A stretch of 64,000 nucleotides of DNA from Odobenus rosmarus divergens (GCF_000321225.1 NW_004450459.1:2659027-2723026); one strand, 5' to 3'. Positions 1 to 12,562 are shown, numbered from the stretch's first letter. The notes: a model not told the origin generated them from the sequence alone. Made by a program: numbers and translations.

Positions 1-535
1 AATTAATTGACACTTTCATTATTCAGCTGGCCTCCAAAATGACTTCATATAAATTATATTGCCATATATAAATCGTTAGAACTTTAGGTGCCACATTTTC
101 CATATAAACCAACAGCAGCTATAAACAGTGTTAAGTGAAGCAAGAAATGGTTTCTCTATGGAGGCTGGAAATGTGAAGTCTCCTATACTTTCATAATCAA
201 CATCTCTTGTCACATTTTTAATTAAAGTGGTATCAGTGCTTAATGTATGACCCACGTTTGTTGGCTCCCAAAGCGCATGTGCAGCGCTCACATCCTGAGG
301 CAGGCATGCATTGATTCTCACCTGGACCAACCTTAAAGGACAGGCCAATCGTACACTGACTGAGAGCACCCATGTACGGCTTCCAATGGGCACCTGCACC
401 TTGAGAAAATTTTTTGAACAAAAAACTTTGGAGATCATCTGGTCTAACATTCTGAATCTAACAGAAGACCAAATGAGCCACCTAAATGAGACAGTGCTCT
501 CAATCAGCACTATCCTGTAAAAATCTAACGAAAGC
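1..535. other. No gene recognised
   Basis: AT-rich sequence. A long minus-strand open frame crosses 76-624, but it runs antisense through a repeat at its upstream end and has no recognisable domain; I treat it as chance. Confidence 0.5.
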
Positions 536-830
536 CACCTATGCAATTTTAAATTTTCTAGTAGCCACAGTTTTAGAAGTAAAAAAACCACACTGGTGAA
601 ATTAATTCTAATAATATATCTCATTCAGTCTAAGTTATAATTATTTCAATAAGCAATCAATATAAAAATTATTGAATTGTTTTACTTTACTTTTTTCATG
701 CCAAGTCTATGAAATACAATATGTACTTTACCCGTGCGCACATCTTAACTCACACCAGTCAAATGCTCAGTAGTCATGTCTGGCCTGGAGCTATACTGGA
801 TTAACAGTATAAGCTCTGGGCTATCCAAGT
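536..830 (+). repeat. Old DNA-transposon-type repeat
   Basis: It contains 'tctagtagccaca', a long AT-rich middle and 'gctcagtagtcatgtctgg', the wording of a widespread mammalian repeat whose inner ends read 'gtagccacta...tagtggctac'. A better-kept copy is at 55,365-55,562. I do not name the family with confidence. Confidence 0.5.
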
Positions 831-999
831 GGACCAGGCTGGCTTTCTGACACTGAAGAAATTACAAGTGTGGGAAAGGGTAGCCTCTTCCTCCAGAGGG
901 CATCGTTTGGCCTCAGAGATTCAGAAAAAGCAATTGAAGATAGATTTTTGCATCTGGTCATACGGCCAATGTTACTAGAAGAAGAAATTATAAATACGT

Positions 1000-1145
1000 G
1001 TTGAAGAAGGTGTAAATAAGTTATGGTCTATTCATAGAAAGGAATACTATGCAATAAAAATGAATGATATACGGCCACTTGCGGCAATAAGGATGACTCT
1101 TATAAACATAGTATCAGTTGAAAGAAGCAATACTAAAAGTATGCA
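1000..1145 (+). repeat. L1 3'-region fragment
   Basis: It contains 'ggaatactatgcaataaaaa' and 'gttgaaagaagcaatac', degenerate forms of the L1 ORF2 3'-end text ('ggaatactatgcagcc...', 'agtgaaagaagcca'). It is short and non-coding. Confidence 0.6.
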
Positions 1146-1605
1146 AAGATCTCCCTTGACTTACGAATTGAAAATATCGTAAATCAAAAATGCATTTAAT
1201 ACACCTAATCTACTGAACATCATAGCTTAGCCTTACCTACCTTAAACATGCTCAGAACATCTATATTAGCCTATGGTAGGACAAAGATCTCTAACACAAA
1301 GGCTACTTTATAATAAAGTGTTGACTATCTTGTGTAATTTATTGACTACTGTGCCGAAAGTGAAAACCAGAATAGTTGTGCGTCTGTTGTTTACCCTTGT
1401 GATTGTGATCCTGTGGTTGATTGGGAGCCACGGCTGCTGCCACTGCCCAGCATCAAGAGAGAGCATCATGCCACATGATGCCAGCCAGGGAAAAGATCAA
1501 AGTTCACAATTTGAAGTATGGTTTCTACTGAATGTGTATTGCTTTTGCACTGCTGTAAAATTGAAAAATCTTCAGTTGAATCATCTTAAGTCAGGGACCG
1601 TCTAT
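1146..1605 (+). mobile_element. Tigger/MER2-like non-autonomous DNA transposon
   Basis: The left end reads 'cttgacttacgaattgaaaa' and 'atcgtaaatc'. The right end reads 'ttgaaaaatcttcagttgaa' and 'cttaagtcagggaccgtc'. Reverse-complemented, the right end repeats the 'ctgacttaagatgattcaa' pattern, so the element has degenerate terminal inverted repeats. The interior ('aatgcatttaatacaccta', 'ccactgcccagcatca') matches my memory of a common mariner/Tigger-type mammalian repeat. No transposase frame is present. Confidence 0.7.
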
Positions 1606-1629
1606 ATTTTCTGTATAAAATTACATATA

Positions 1630-1640
1630 ATACAAAAAAC

Positions 1641-1672
<32 letters not shown>

Positions 1673-1673
1673 C
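1630..1673 (+). repeat. (AAAAC)n simple repeat
   Basis: Repeated aaaac units directly after the DNA transposon remnant. Confidence 0.85.
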
Positions 1674-1675
1674 AG

Positions 1676-3608
1676 GCAAAACTAACCCAAAGAGTAAAAT
1701 GTCAAGATAGTGAGTACCCTTGGGAGTGTCAGTGACTGGAAGGGAGCAAAGGGGGAGCTACGAGGTGCTGGTCATGTTCTGTTTCTTGAACGGGATGTGT
1801 TTCATTTATGAAAATTCATTGAGCTATACTAGGAAATGTTTACTTATCATTATATATATATGTATATATATAAAATACTTCAATATAAAGGTTTTTTTTT
1901 TAAAGTAAGATTCAAAGTACTAAATTTCTACATATTTCTGTTTTGGAACATAAACATATATCATGTATCAGATAACATTATAAAGAAGATATGTCCCTGC
2001 TTCTGACCTAATTTTTTTAAATTTAGATTATAAGATAAATTATAAAAAACAAAATCAAATGTCATAGGTGGTGATTGCTGACAATCAACCTCGAAGGTGA
2101 CCAGGAGCACGGGCCATAGAAGGGACAAGAGCAACCCACAGCACCCCAGCCTTTCCTCTGAAGAATGTTTAATCTTCTCGTCCCGAAAGTTTCTCCTTTA
2201 TAAATTGGTCCTTTATCCCTGGATTTAGCAACCAAACTCAAGAACAGAGATCCTCAGGAGGACAGGTTGTCTATTACGCCTTGAAAGAACAAGTCTAAGG
2301 ATGACAGACTGGAGCATCTTGGTCGATTTGGAACATAACTACATCTGATTCCTAGACTGCTAACAGCTCATGATCACTACCAGTTTTTGGAACTATACCC
2401 CAGTGAAAATATTACTTTTGGCAAACTTGTCTTAAGTTCATCATTCAAATACTTATTTGTATTTTAAGGCTTTTTCTTAGAAATGTTCTACCCTTAAGAA
2501 AAATTGCTGACAATTTTCAATAGAAAAAAGAAAGAAAATAGAAGAAACATCCATCCTGTAAACTCAGGATGCTGTGATTCACAATCAACTCAAACCCACT
2601 TTGATAGAGTCTAGTTCAGCTGTAGTCCTGGGCCGACAGAGCCTAGCATGACAGGGACCCCTGCTTGTCACCCCCGCAGGTACTCTCAAGTAGACTCCAG
2701 CCTGGCCAGACTCCTCACCAATTCCACTTATGTGCCGTTGCTCTTGGGCATTAGAGCAAACATTGTAATTTAGAGGATCTAAAAGCCTTGTTGTGGAGAG
2801 TCTCCTGCACATAAATTCCTAGGACCATTATACCCTTAGAGTCTGCTGTCCTGCTGTCCTTAGCTCTTACATGCCCATGGCTGACATGTGTAGATGTTTT
2901 AGAAGATTATGTTAATAGTTAGTTGTTTATATGTCTCTCGTGATAAAGGCTGAAGCAATAGTTTAATTATTTTTCTATTATTACAAACATTTTTGTTTAA
3001 AGCCCTGAACTCTATAAATCTATTTTTGTTGACTTAAATTCTTGCATTCAAAGAATGTGGATTATGCACAGTAAAACTATGCCCCGTCTTAAAACATTCC
3101 AGAAACATACGGTTTTGCTGGCATAACCATTGACATCCAAAGATGAGGTTGCCTATGTTCACACGTAAAGCTTAAAAATTGTGACCATTGTAATCCAAAC
3201 TCAGGGTGGAATGGCAGTGCAGTCTCAAAAATTAATTTGCAAACAATCCATGTTCTGTGCTTCCACTGTTTCAATGCCATGAAAGGGCAAGGCTGAGCAA
3301 AATGATATTGCTTAAAATCTTTCCACCCCAAATAGTTTCATTATTTGCCACAGCCTCTCCTGCACCTCTTCTCACAGTGTTCTCACCCTTCTCCCCACCA
3401 CCTTTCTCCTTTTGTCAAAACTCTGCCAGGCAGTATGCTGCTGGGAGGAGGTGGCGCGGGCGGTTGGGGGGGGTGTTGGCAAGAAAGGAAACAGGCAAAG
3501 TCTGACTCCTCTTTGGAGAGCAGGAGAAAGGAAGGCCTGGGAATAGCATCTGCTGATCATTTTTGTCCCACCACGTGCTGTATCAGATTAGCATCGTCTT
3601 AGGTTGGG
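1676..3608. other. Intergenic, nothing recognised
   Basis: AT-rich, mostly non-repetitive to my reading, with an AT dinucleotide stretch near 1,851-1,875 and a short GC-rich, G-run patch near 3,445-3,480. All open frames are short and lack domain signatures. Confidence 0.5.
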
Positions 3609-4020
3609 TTCCTGGGGAAAGGGATTGAGGCCGAGATTTGCCTGAAAGAGGTTTTACTGAGGAGAGCTCTCAGGAACAGCACCTGTTGGGGCATCAGGGG
3701 AGCGGGATAATAGCACAGAGCGAGAAGGACAGTGAGGCCGCTATAATAGAGGCCTCCCACGGTCCTACAGGGGAACTAATTAACTGGGATGCGATGGCCC
3801 TTCAGGGTTTCTTGAATCAAGACAAGGCAGAGAGGCCTCTGTATCCCCTATTTGACAGTCACTGGAAATGGGCTGTCCCAGGAGGGGGCATGACCTTGGG
3901 AAAGGCAACTCTCTATAACAGAGGGCTAGGAAATGGGCTGCGAGCTGATGGCAGCCAAGGTCCCGTGCAGCTGAGGGAAGGAGCATCTGAGCGGCGCATA
4001 ACCGCATCCGCTGCAAGCGT
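3609..4020 (+). repeat. Possible ancient interspersed repeat
   Basis: It contains 'ccgagatttgcctgaaagag' followed by 'gttttactgaggagagctct', similar to LTR-like mammalian repeats as I recall them, and is relatively GC-rich compared with its flanks. A 129-codon frame runs through it but reads like chance. Family not assigned. Confidence 0.3.
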
Positions 4021-6420
4021 GTATTGAAAGTTATCTTTTTATTCCAGATAACAGCAATTACCTGTCCCCGCATTTCTATCTGAGGTCATCACTCTTCACT
4101 TTATGATCTTTGGGACATCTTGGTTCCTGATTATTGTTTCAGAAGGCCTCATATGAAGTGAGTTTGCTTAGCCTGTTGTTGTGAACTAGGCAATGGCTAT
4201 CCCATACGTGGAAATTGTTCTGCCAAATGTCTTTGAGGAGATCTGTATGCTCAAGCCTCCTACGAATGTTTCCCTTTGGCTTTCTGTGCAGCCAATCAGA
4301 TCTCTTCCTGCCGTTTACCCTCTGCACATATTCAGGCCAAGAAAAGTTCATTTTCAGCAGTAAAACTGCAGTGGTAGTTACGCAAGTTTGATGTTGGTGA
4401 TGATAAGTAGCTGGGCACAAATGAAATCGCTCTAGAATTTAACGGCTCAGTACTACGTGCCAAAGTCTCCCAGGCCTTTAGGAAATTTGGTTTTCAGCAC
4501 ATCTGAAATCTGGCTTGAGCTTCCCCAGCTATGTTGATGCCAATCCAGTTTCCAAGCCATAGATGTGTTTGATGCTATTTTCTCCTTTCCAGTCTATTTA
4601 GCATGTAGTTTGACTGGGATAGCAAAAATGTGTTTTTATTTCAGACAAAATGCTTCGTTTGCTCATCTGTGGTACATACCGTGATGTATACCGTCAATTT
4701 CCTTCAGCCTGATATTCATTTAACTTGACAGTCTATGCCTGTCCTAATATATAACTTCTGGCACATAGGTATGCACATAAAGCTGTCCTTAATCAGTTCC
4801 CAGCTAATGACTGAAAGAACCAGTAATGAATTCTAACTCAGATCTTCCCACTGAATGTAACTGGAACATTATGTAACTGGAACAACCCATGCCATCTTAT
4901 GTTTTAAAGGGCCCATTGGAACTTCCTGGTGAGTCAACCTAATTAGTAGCTTCTAGCATTACCTGAAGGCCATTGGGTACCCTCTGTGTTCAGCCACGAC
5001 AATAGGCATTGCATGGTACAGGTCAATGGATATTGCATCTTGGCAACTTCTTTCCTTATTGTGGGGCCACATCCTAGTGGGAAGTATGTCAAAGTGTGAA
5101 ACCCCAGGCATATTGATGGCAATGTGTCACAGAGTCAGACTGAGCAGCCAGAACTGAGAGAAGCAACACACTTAGGTCCTGGCACACAAATCAGTAGGAT
5201 CAGGAGTTCAAAGCCAACTTATCAAACTAACCATGAATTTGAGTCCAGAGAACAGGGAGCCTCTAGAGGTCAAGACAAGGTGAGGGACAAGGAAGCAACT
5301 GGATTTTATTCAGTAGTGACATGGGCATGACATACACTCCCTTTAGTGTCTCAAAGTCATTGCATCATTTAGCTTTGGCTTTCCACAGCCATTCATATTC
5401 CAAACCCCTCCAATAGTTTACCTTTCATGTAAGGAGCTATAAAAAAAAAAAAATCAAGTCATTCTGTACCATTCAAGGGTATAAAACTAACTTTTTTCTC
5501 TTTGCCATCACAGAGAGCTTTTAAAAACTGATTAATTAACCTTCACAGTATCTGTCAGTTAAGTAATAGCTTGAAAGGAAGTACAGCCCCCTACTGAAAT
5601 AAAGTCCCATTTGGAACAGAAGCTTTTTTGAGCTGTAACTAGACAGCAGTTTAAGACAGAGTGCTGAGGACAACATATGGGACAAATATCCAAATGGATG
5701 GAAGTATGAAAATAGGACAGGAAGCTAAAATAGATGTGCACTCAATTTCTTTAGTATAAATAGCATTGTCTGTAATCTCAGGTATATGATTCAGCAATTG
5801 CTAATGGAAATCTTTTCCAGTATCACAAATGGGCAAGCAGGAGGTGCATGGATTCTTTTATAAAAGTTGGAAGGGTCTCTGAAAGACTTCGAAACACTTG
5901 AATATTCCAGTTTGGGTCACCTTTTTCCCCATTTGTTTATATAATTAGAGTCCACATCTCCTGAAGCAAATAGAATGACTATTTACCCACCACACAGTAG
6001 ATTTTGATCCCTGAAGGAAGCCAATCTCAGTAAGGGTGGGTGCAAAAATCCCAGAGCTGTTAGCCTCATTACCAACTTGTGGCCCCCACACTCCCCCAGG
6101 GGGTGTTTACAGCCCCTCTGCCCTTTATTCCTCCCTGGATGAACCCCTATTTCATGCAGAATTGACCATTTTTCTCCTCCCTCTTTAGCTTTCAACTCCT
6201 TTGTGCAACCCTCATTCTCAACACAGTGCCTCCTTGTCCAGCTTGAGTTGGTCCACTTTCTTTCCCACCCCTATCTAATTTTTATCTATCCTTCTCTCAA
6301 TCATTTCTGCCTCAAAAATAGCAGTGTCTTCACTTTGAAGGCCAGTTTTTCCACTTGATCCCATCTCCCCTCATCTTCTTTGGGGCCTTATTCCAGCCAG
6401 CCAGCCTCCTTAATACTTCT
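4021..6420. other. Intergenic, nothing recognised
   Basis: No SINE, LINE or gene signature that I can support, only scattered short open frames. Confidence 0.45.
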
Positions 6421-6424
6421 TTCT

Positions 6425-6504
6425 CTGTTTCTTCCTTCCTTCTTTCTTTCCTTTCCTCTCCTCTCCCCTCCTCTCCTCTCCTCTCCTTTCCTTTCCTTTC
6501 TTTC
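6425..6504. repeat. Pyrimidine microsatellite derived from a SINE tail
   Basis: A run of cttt, cttcc and ctcctc units joins directly to the T-rich 3' tail side of the reverse CanSINE at 6,505-6,680. 'ctgtttctt' occurs before the tract (6,425-6,433) and after the SINE (6,681-6,689), as a target-site duplication would. Confidence 0.7.
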
Positions 6505-6680
6505 AAGATTTTATTTGTTTATTTGAGAAGAGAGAGAGAGCAGGGGGAGGGGCAGAGGGAGAGAGAGAAGCCGACTCCCTGCTGAGCAGGGGGCCTGACG
6601 TGGGGCTCAATCCCAGGACCCTGAGATCACCACCTGAGCTGAAGGCAGACGCTTAACCAACTGAGCCACCCAGGCGCCCC
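6505..6680 (-). mobile_element. CanSINE (tRNA-Lys-derived), reverse
   Basis: It ends with 'gagccacccaggcgcccc', the reverse complement of the SINE head, and has the agagag-rich body and 'aagattttattt' tail side. It is probably flanked by 9-base duplications outside the pyrimidine tract. Confidence 0.95.
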
Positions 6681-6704
6681 CTGTTTCTTTCTTTCTTTAA
6701 CCCC

Positions 6705-7200
6705 CTGTTCCAGGCACCTATTGCTGCAAAGCAAGCATTCGAAAACTTTAGCGGCTTCAAACAGCAGTCATGTATTCATTCAAAAGTCTGCAGTTTGGGC
6801 AGAGCAGGGCTGCTCGGTGATCCAAGTAGCATCTCCTGGGGCTGGAAAGCCCAAATTGGCTTTTTCACTCATGTCTGGTGCTGCACCTGAGATGCCTAAA
6901 CCATCTGGGAGCTGGCTGGACATCTTTGTTTCACTCCATGTGGCATTTCCACATGGATAGCTTGGGTTTTTCCCACAGCAGGATGGTATCAGGTTCGGAG
7001 CTCTTGTATGATGTCTGGCTTCTCCAGAGTACAAAAGTAGAAGCTGTCAGGTCTTCTTAATGACTTGACTTGGAAGCCTTTCCAAGAATATCATATTCTA
7101 TTGGTCATCGGGCCATCCCAGATTCAAGGGGACACAAGGGCACGAATCCTGGGAGACACAGCTCACCGGGGGGTCATCAGTGTAACAGACTACCATCTCA
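6705..7200 (+). repeat. Ancient interspersed repeat, first copy
   Basis: It contains 'cacctattgctgcaaagcaa', 'agcggcttcaaacagca' and 'cccagattcaaggggacaca'. The same framework recurs at 35,805-36,235. It resembles a mammal-wide LTR or DNA-transposon family that I cannot name securely. No coding capacity. Confidence 0.5.
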
Positions 7201-7429
7201 CCTCTTTGCTGTCTCCTTAGACTTAGCTTTCCTTATCCTTATAAGACTTTCTTTTCAACTTTATTCCCTTCAAAAAATAACCCTCTCTCATTTACATTTC
7301 ATCCCCACTTCTCAATAATAATAATTCTCTACTCTTATTTTCTCCAAGGTATCACTTTCATTTGCTTCAAAACCCACTGCAATCTACTTTCTGATCCCAT
7401 CACATTATAAAAAATTAACAGCAACCTTT

Positions 7430-7817
7430 GGGTGCCCGGGTGGTTCAGTTGGTTGAGTGTCCGACTCATGGTTTCGGTTCAGGTCATGGTCTCAGGGTTG
7501 TAAGATCAAGCCCGGAGTCACGCTCTGCCCTCAGTGTGAGGTCTGCTTAAGACTCTCTCTCCCTGGGTGCCTGGGTGGCTCAGTTGGTTAAGCGACTGCC
7601 TTTGGCTCAGGTCATGATCCCGGAGTCCCAGGATCGAGTCCCGCATCGGGCTCCCTGCTCAGAGTCTGCTTCTCCCTCTGACCCAACCCCCTCTCGTGCT
7701 CTCTCTCTCTCTCTCTCATTCTCTCAAATAAATAAATAAACCTTTAAAAAAAAAAAAAAAGACTCTCTCTCCCTCTCACTCTGCTCCCCCTTCTCTCTAA
7801 AATAAATAAATCTAAAA
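7430..7817 (+). mobile_element. Outer CanSINE, split by a younger CanSINE
   Basis: Head at 7,430-7,564 and tail at 7,761-7,817; the middle is another SINE. The target-site duplication 'aaaattaacagcaac' lies on both sides (7,411-7,425 and 7,818-7,832). The head is diverged ('gggtgcccgggtggttcag'), so it is older than the insert. Confidence 0.93.
7565..7760 (+). mobile_element. Inner CanSINE nested in another CanSINE
   Basis: A complete forward element, 'gggtgcctgggtggctcagt' to a 15-base A tail. It is flanked by copies of 'gactctctctccct' (7,551-7,564 and 7,761-7,774), which are outer-SINE sequence. Confidence 0.95.
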
Positions 7818-7832
7818 AAAATTAACAGCAAC

Positions 7833-8499
7833 TTTCTCTTTGTTGAATTTATTTCTTTTATCTATTTATTTCTTCTTTGTCCTCATTTTACTATATTTCT
7901 CTGAATAATATTTGTTTCTGTTGACCTTCTTGAAATGCTCTCCTCATTTGGTTTCTGAGATACTGGGTAGGCCTTCTCCTAATTTACACCATCTTCATAT
8001 TTTTCTCTTTCTCTTCCTCTGCATGAATGTAGGGGGCTCCTACATCACCCCCACTCCCATGCTCCTCAGTCTTTCACTAGATTATCACAATCTTACCTTG
8101 GTAAAACCTAGATACCACCCCATCTTTCCATTTCCATTGTTCCTGAACTAATTCAGAGCTCCATTTGCTCTTCATTAGGCAAATGCAAGTTTTCTATTTG
8201 ATCTTCAACACTCCAGTTTCTATCCCTTCCAATCCTGCAAACTGGTACAAGAGCTACTTGCACTAAGCGGAAGAATCTATGATCAAAAACTTTCCCCAGC
8301 TACCTATTGCCAATTAGGAAAGCAGTCTTCCCGTTTTAGTCTGCCAAAACCTGTAACTCAGGTCTTGAACTATTTCTGAATACCACAGCAAATTCCCACA
8401 GCCTAAGTTCGAGTCCCACAGGACATCTCATAGTTCTCTAAAGATGTCTTGTGTTTTCCTGCCTCTGTACTTCTCTTTCAGAAAAGTATCTTCCACCAA
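7833..8499. other. Intergenic, nothing recognised
   Basis: Pyrimidine-rich, with short open frames only. Confidence 0.45.
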
Positions 8500-8790
8500 C
8501 TCGGCCTATTGAAAACTTCCTTGTCCTTTAAGCCCAGCCTAAAAAGATGCATTTTCCACAAAGACTTCTCAGAACAAATCTGTCTTCTTGCTTTACACCC
8601 ATGGAATTTTGTTTAGACATTGCTTTTAGTGCATGTCATATCTTAAGTTAAAATGTGTTATTATTTTAGTGTTCCTCACTAGGTCAGAAACCCCATTAGA
8701 CTCCAGACTCAGTAATCCCAGCATCTAGCACAGTTGATTGGCGGAGCTCACTATTGTCAAGTTGAATTGAATTGTGTTATGAAGTGTTTA
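8500..8790 (+). repeat. L2 3'-end fragment
   Basis: It contains 'gtcagaaaccccattagact' and 'cagcatctagcacagttgat', degenerate forms of the L2 3'-end text, ending near 'gttgaattgaattg'. Confidence 0.75.
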
Positions 8791-10722
8791 CTGGCTTTCA
8801 ACCTTAAGCTAGAGACTCATGTAAAATGAGAGAGGTTTCCTTCTATGCATGTGATTCAGTTACCAGCTCAGAACAAAGGCTCTCTGTGGACAGGTTGCTA
8901 AACTTCTGCCCCACTCAAATTGCTCAGGGCTATAAATATTAAATTCTAGAGGAATGTTCTTAAAAATCTAGAAGAATCAAGCAAAACAACTCTGCATTTT
9001 CCCAAATTACCTAGATAACTGCCTTACTTCACCATCTTGTTTATATTATCACTATAGGATTTATCACTAACTGATGCTCATTAAATTTTAATAATTCTCT
9101 GGGATATATGTGGCAGTGATACTGCACTTCCTTTCCCAAGCAGCATGCAGATATATAAACATTTCAGTTAAATGCATAATATAATACTCAGATAAATCTA
9201 TGGAATGGAATAAGGAAATGTCGATAAGTATTTCATGTTGTAAGAAGAAAATACTTGATCACTCCCTGTAACAAACTACAACAAAATTATACTATGTGCC
9301 TGGTGACAACAATTAAGGCTCTACCTCACTTTCACAAATAGATTTATTTATAAATGGATTGATCGATAAATCAATTCTATTTTCTTATTTCCCTATAATT
9401 TATCGAAGATTCATTTTTCATCTATCTTTGTCTAACAATTTCCAACTTTTGTACATTAGGCTGCTTAACCCACCCATAGATTCTCTATCAAGTAGTTAAT
9501 GGTCTGGAACCAAACACTAAAGAAGTTCCTGTTGTAAAGGAATCCTAGGGTGAATACTTCCGCAAGCTGAGTAATTAGATTCTAATTTGAACTTTGAAAA
9601 TCTGACTTTGCATAAACAGCCCATGTACGTATTTGCAATTTATGATTATACTGGGCTCCAAAGACAGTTTGAAAACTGATTACTAAAAAATTGGAATAAA
9701 ATTTTTCCATCTAAGTAATTTTAGTCAAGTTCCTCAAAATCATACTTTTTAACTCTAATGCCAGTGCCCTGTATCACATTAGTACCATTAATAAGTAGAT
9801 CAATTTCAGGATCCTGGGGCCAGGGAGCCTTGATGTCACAGGAAGAAAGAAGAGAATGGAGAGCAGTTTCCTTTTTCAGTTTTTGCTAGGTGATTCTAAG
9901 CAGTATTTCAAAACTGTAACATTTACCATCATTACTCTTCTCCTCCCTACATTTCTCTTTTTCTTTCCTAACCACTTCCATTGTCAGGGTCTTTCTCTAA
10001 GGTTATCCTTTTGTAGTCTCTTGTTTGAATGGCATTAAAGATGTATTTCAGGTTTCAAGATGACTTAAACCCATCCTATCTCTTCCAAATTGCCCTCTCA
10101 TCCAACTGAGCCCAAGAATCCATGGGAGAAGGGAATCTGGTAGGGAGAAGAGAGAGTGCCAATCTCATGTAGCACATGTACAACAGGCCTAAAGAAGACA
10201 GAAATGAGTTCACATTTTTTTGTTTTTGTTTTACAATATCTGGACATTCCTTGAAAGCATTAATAATGTAGTGAAACAAACATGAGAAGGAAATGGGGAG
10301 AAGAGATGATGTTACAGCCCCTGTAAAGAGAGGAATGGAATGGATCTATCAGCAGTAATGAGTATGAAGGAAGGGGGTAGGGAGAGCTCTTTAGCCAAGT
10401 CAGACAAGATGGGATAGCCATTTGTATGTCAGTGACATTCATTAGCTGGGAGCTTTGTGACTTACAGAGAGACCCTTCTATTGTCATGATTCAAGCCAGT
10501 AAAAGCAAAGAAACCCCAAGATCAATATTTTTCACTTTTTCAAATATCTAAAGAGTAAATAAATACTCAGCTTGGAAATTAAAAGGAAAATAATTGTAAA
10601 TGAATAATATTTAAATCTGGAAAGCTAAGTATTTTTATGTTGAGTTTGAAATCTTAACAATCCGTGAAAAATCTTTAGTGTATTGCTAAATACAAAAAAA
10701 GTTTAGTGTATTGCTAGTCATC
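8791..10722. other. Intergenic, nothing recognised
   Basis: AT-rich, no repeat or gene that I can support. Short frames at 9,856-10,038 and 10,076-10,487 show no domain. Confidence 0.45.
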
Positions 10723-10738
10723 TATTTTGAGATTTTTG

Positions 10739-10944
10739 GTTTTCTTTTTAAATATTTTATTATTTATTTTAGAAAGAGAGAGATGGGAGGCAGGGCAGAG
10801 GGAGAGAGAGAGAGAAAAAATCCCAAGCATACTCTGAACCAAGTGTGGAGCTCCATGTGGGGCTTGATCCCATGACCCTGAGATCATGACCACGGGGGAA
10901 ACCAGGAGTCTGAAGCTCAAAAGACTGAGCCACCCAGGAGCCCA
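10739..10944 (-). mobile_element. CanSINE, reverse, diverged
   Basis: Flanked by perfect copies of 'tattttgagatttttg' (10,723-10,738 and 10,945-10,960). It ends 'ctgagccacccaggagccc'. An altered middle ('accacgggggaaaccagg') shows substitutions relative to other copies. Confidence 0.95.
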
Positions 10945-11339
10945 TATTTTGAGATTTTTGATTATGGAAGTTATTTATAGGACAACAAAAGTGTTCAACA
11001 TATCAGTGATTCAGGAAATAACTAGGTAAGGTTTATACCTGTAAATGTAGAATTTATAAGTGGGAAATGTGGCAACTTAACACAGAATCATATAGGCAGT
11101 TTTATTTTTTAGTCATCCATATGCCTCTTATTTTTCTAGAGCATTTTGCTTTCCCAGTGCACCACTACAATGAATTAACTGTCCCTGTTCCAATCTAAGG
11201 CCAACGTTTCCACATATCCCATCCTCCCTTACCTACTGAGGATTGTGCTCCTATAGTTATTTCCTCTCATCCAGATTATCCCCCTCAATGTACAAATATG
11301 CTTCAGCATCTCACACTTAAAATAAAAATTATTCTCTTT

Positions 11340-12545
11340 GAAGAAATAGCTGATTACCATGTAAGATAGAAATCATACAAGATAAGCCTAGAATACCAGA
11401 TATCAAGGAATCTATAAATAACTACCAGGGATTATCAAAAATATTCTGGGGCAAAATTAAAGAAGTTCCCATTGCCCACAATGGGGGCAATTTGAACTTC
11501 AAGGATAGTAACTACAATGTATTGAAACAATGAGTATATTTAAATCCATGACTTCATAGTATTATTTTAAAAAAATCATTCATCGTTGGAAGACACTAAA
11601 GAGTTTACTTATTATTTTTGAAAACTGTTAAAAGAGAAAGAATCAAACATTTATTGTCTTTCCTAAACAAACTGTAACAGTAAGTAACCAAAAATTGATA
11701 AGGGAAGTATTCCAGCTAATAAATAAAGAAGCAAGGATAGAATTGGAATGTCACCATTTTGCAATCCTTAATGAATTAATGTATCTGGCCAGAGAGCATC
11801 AATGGCTGCAAACAACACAAAAAGAGAGACAACCAGACATTATGTTCTTCTTGATGGATAAACATACCATCATCTCTGAATCAATCATGCCAAAAAATTT
11901 AAACCTGATTCTGATCAAGCTTTTGGATCCAACCATCAACTTTGGGGAAATACAAAATTTGTTTGTTAAACAAAATCACAGAAGTCCAATCAGGCATACT
12001 CAGACTGTAGGAAACTCTACAGGACATACTGGTTTCTTTGAAAATAAATTTCAAGGACGACAAAAGATAGAGAGAGTATATTTAGACTAAAAGATTTAAA
12101 AGACATAGCAAAACAAACAAAACAAAACAAAAACAACAAAAAAAGACATAGCAATATCAAACCAAAAGAACTTGCAATGGGTAGATTCTGTTTGGGAATT
12201 AATTCAAACAAACATTAAAATTTGTGACATTTGTGAGATAATTAGAACTTTGAACACTCTAGATGTTTGATATTAAGAGATTATTATCTGTTCTTTTTAG
12301 ATGTCATAGGGTATTGTGATTATATTTTTTTGCAAGGAGTCCTTGTCTCGCAGACATAAACTCTCAAATATTACAGATGAAATAATATATACGATTTGCT
12401 TCAAAATAATACAGAACTGTGTAAGTGCATAGCAGCACAGATGAATAAAATTGCTCATTCTAAAAGCTGATGATGCATGTGAAATCTATTGTACTATTGG
12501 ATCTACTTTTTTATACATTTAAAATTTTCCATCACAAAAATGTTT
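11340..12545 (+). repeat. Old L1 (L1M-type) 3' end
   Basis: The later part has the L1M 3'-UTR signature: 'tttggggaaatacaaaattt', 'aagagattattatctgttct', 'gatttgcttcaaaataatac', and 'taaaattttccatcacaaaa' at its end. 'gatggataaacataccatca' is further upstream. An (AAAAC)n stretch sits at 12,110-12,135. A 131-codon plus-strand frame at 11,695-12,090 lies inside this UTR-like DNA and is not a gene. The upstream limit is uncertain. Confidence 0.7.
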
Positions 12546-12562
12546 TTTAAAATTGTCTCTTG

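Noticed and set aside
76..624. 182-codon minus-strand open frame
   Set aside because: No domain or family resemblance, no splice context, and it overlaps a DNA-transposon remnant on the opposite strand.
3638..4027. 129-codon plus-strand open frame in a GC-richer patch
   Set aside because: No recognisable domain; the surrounding text looks like an old interspersed repeat.
7430..7760. Functional tRNA genes in the CanSINE heads
   Set aside because: The heads are tRNA-Lys-derived but diverged and joined to SINE bodies; they are not tRNA genes.
11695..12090. 131-codon plus-strand open frame
   Set aside because: Falls inside the 3'-UTR-like part of an old L1.
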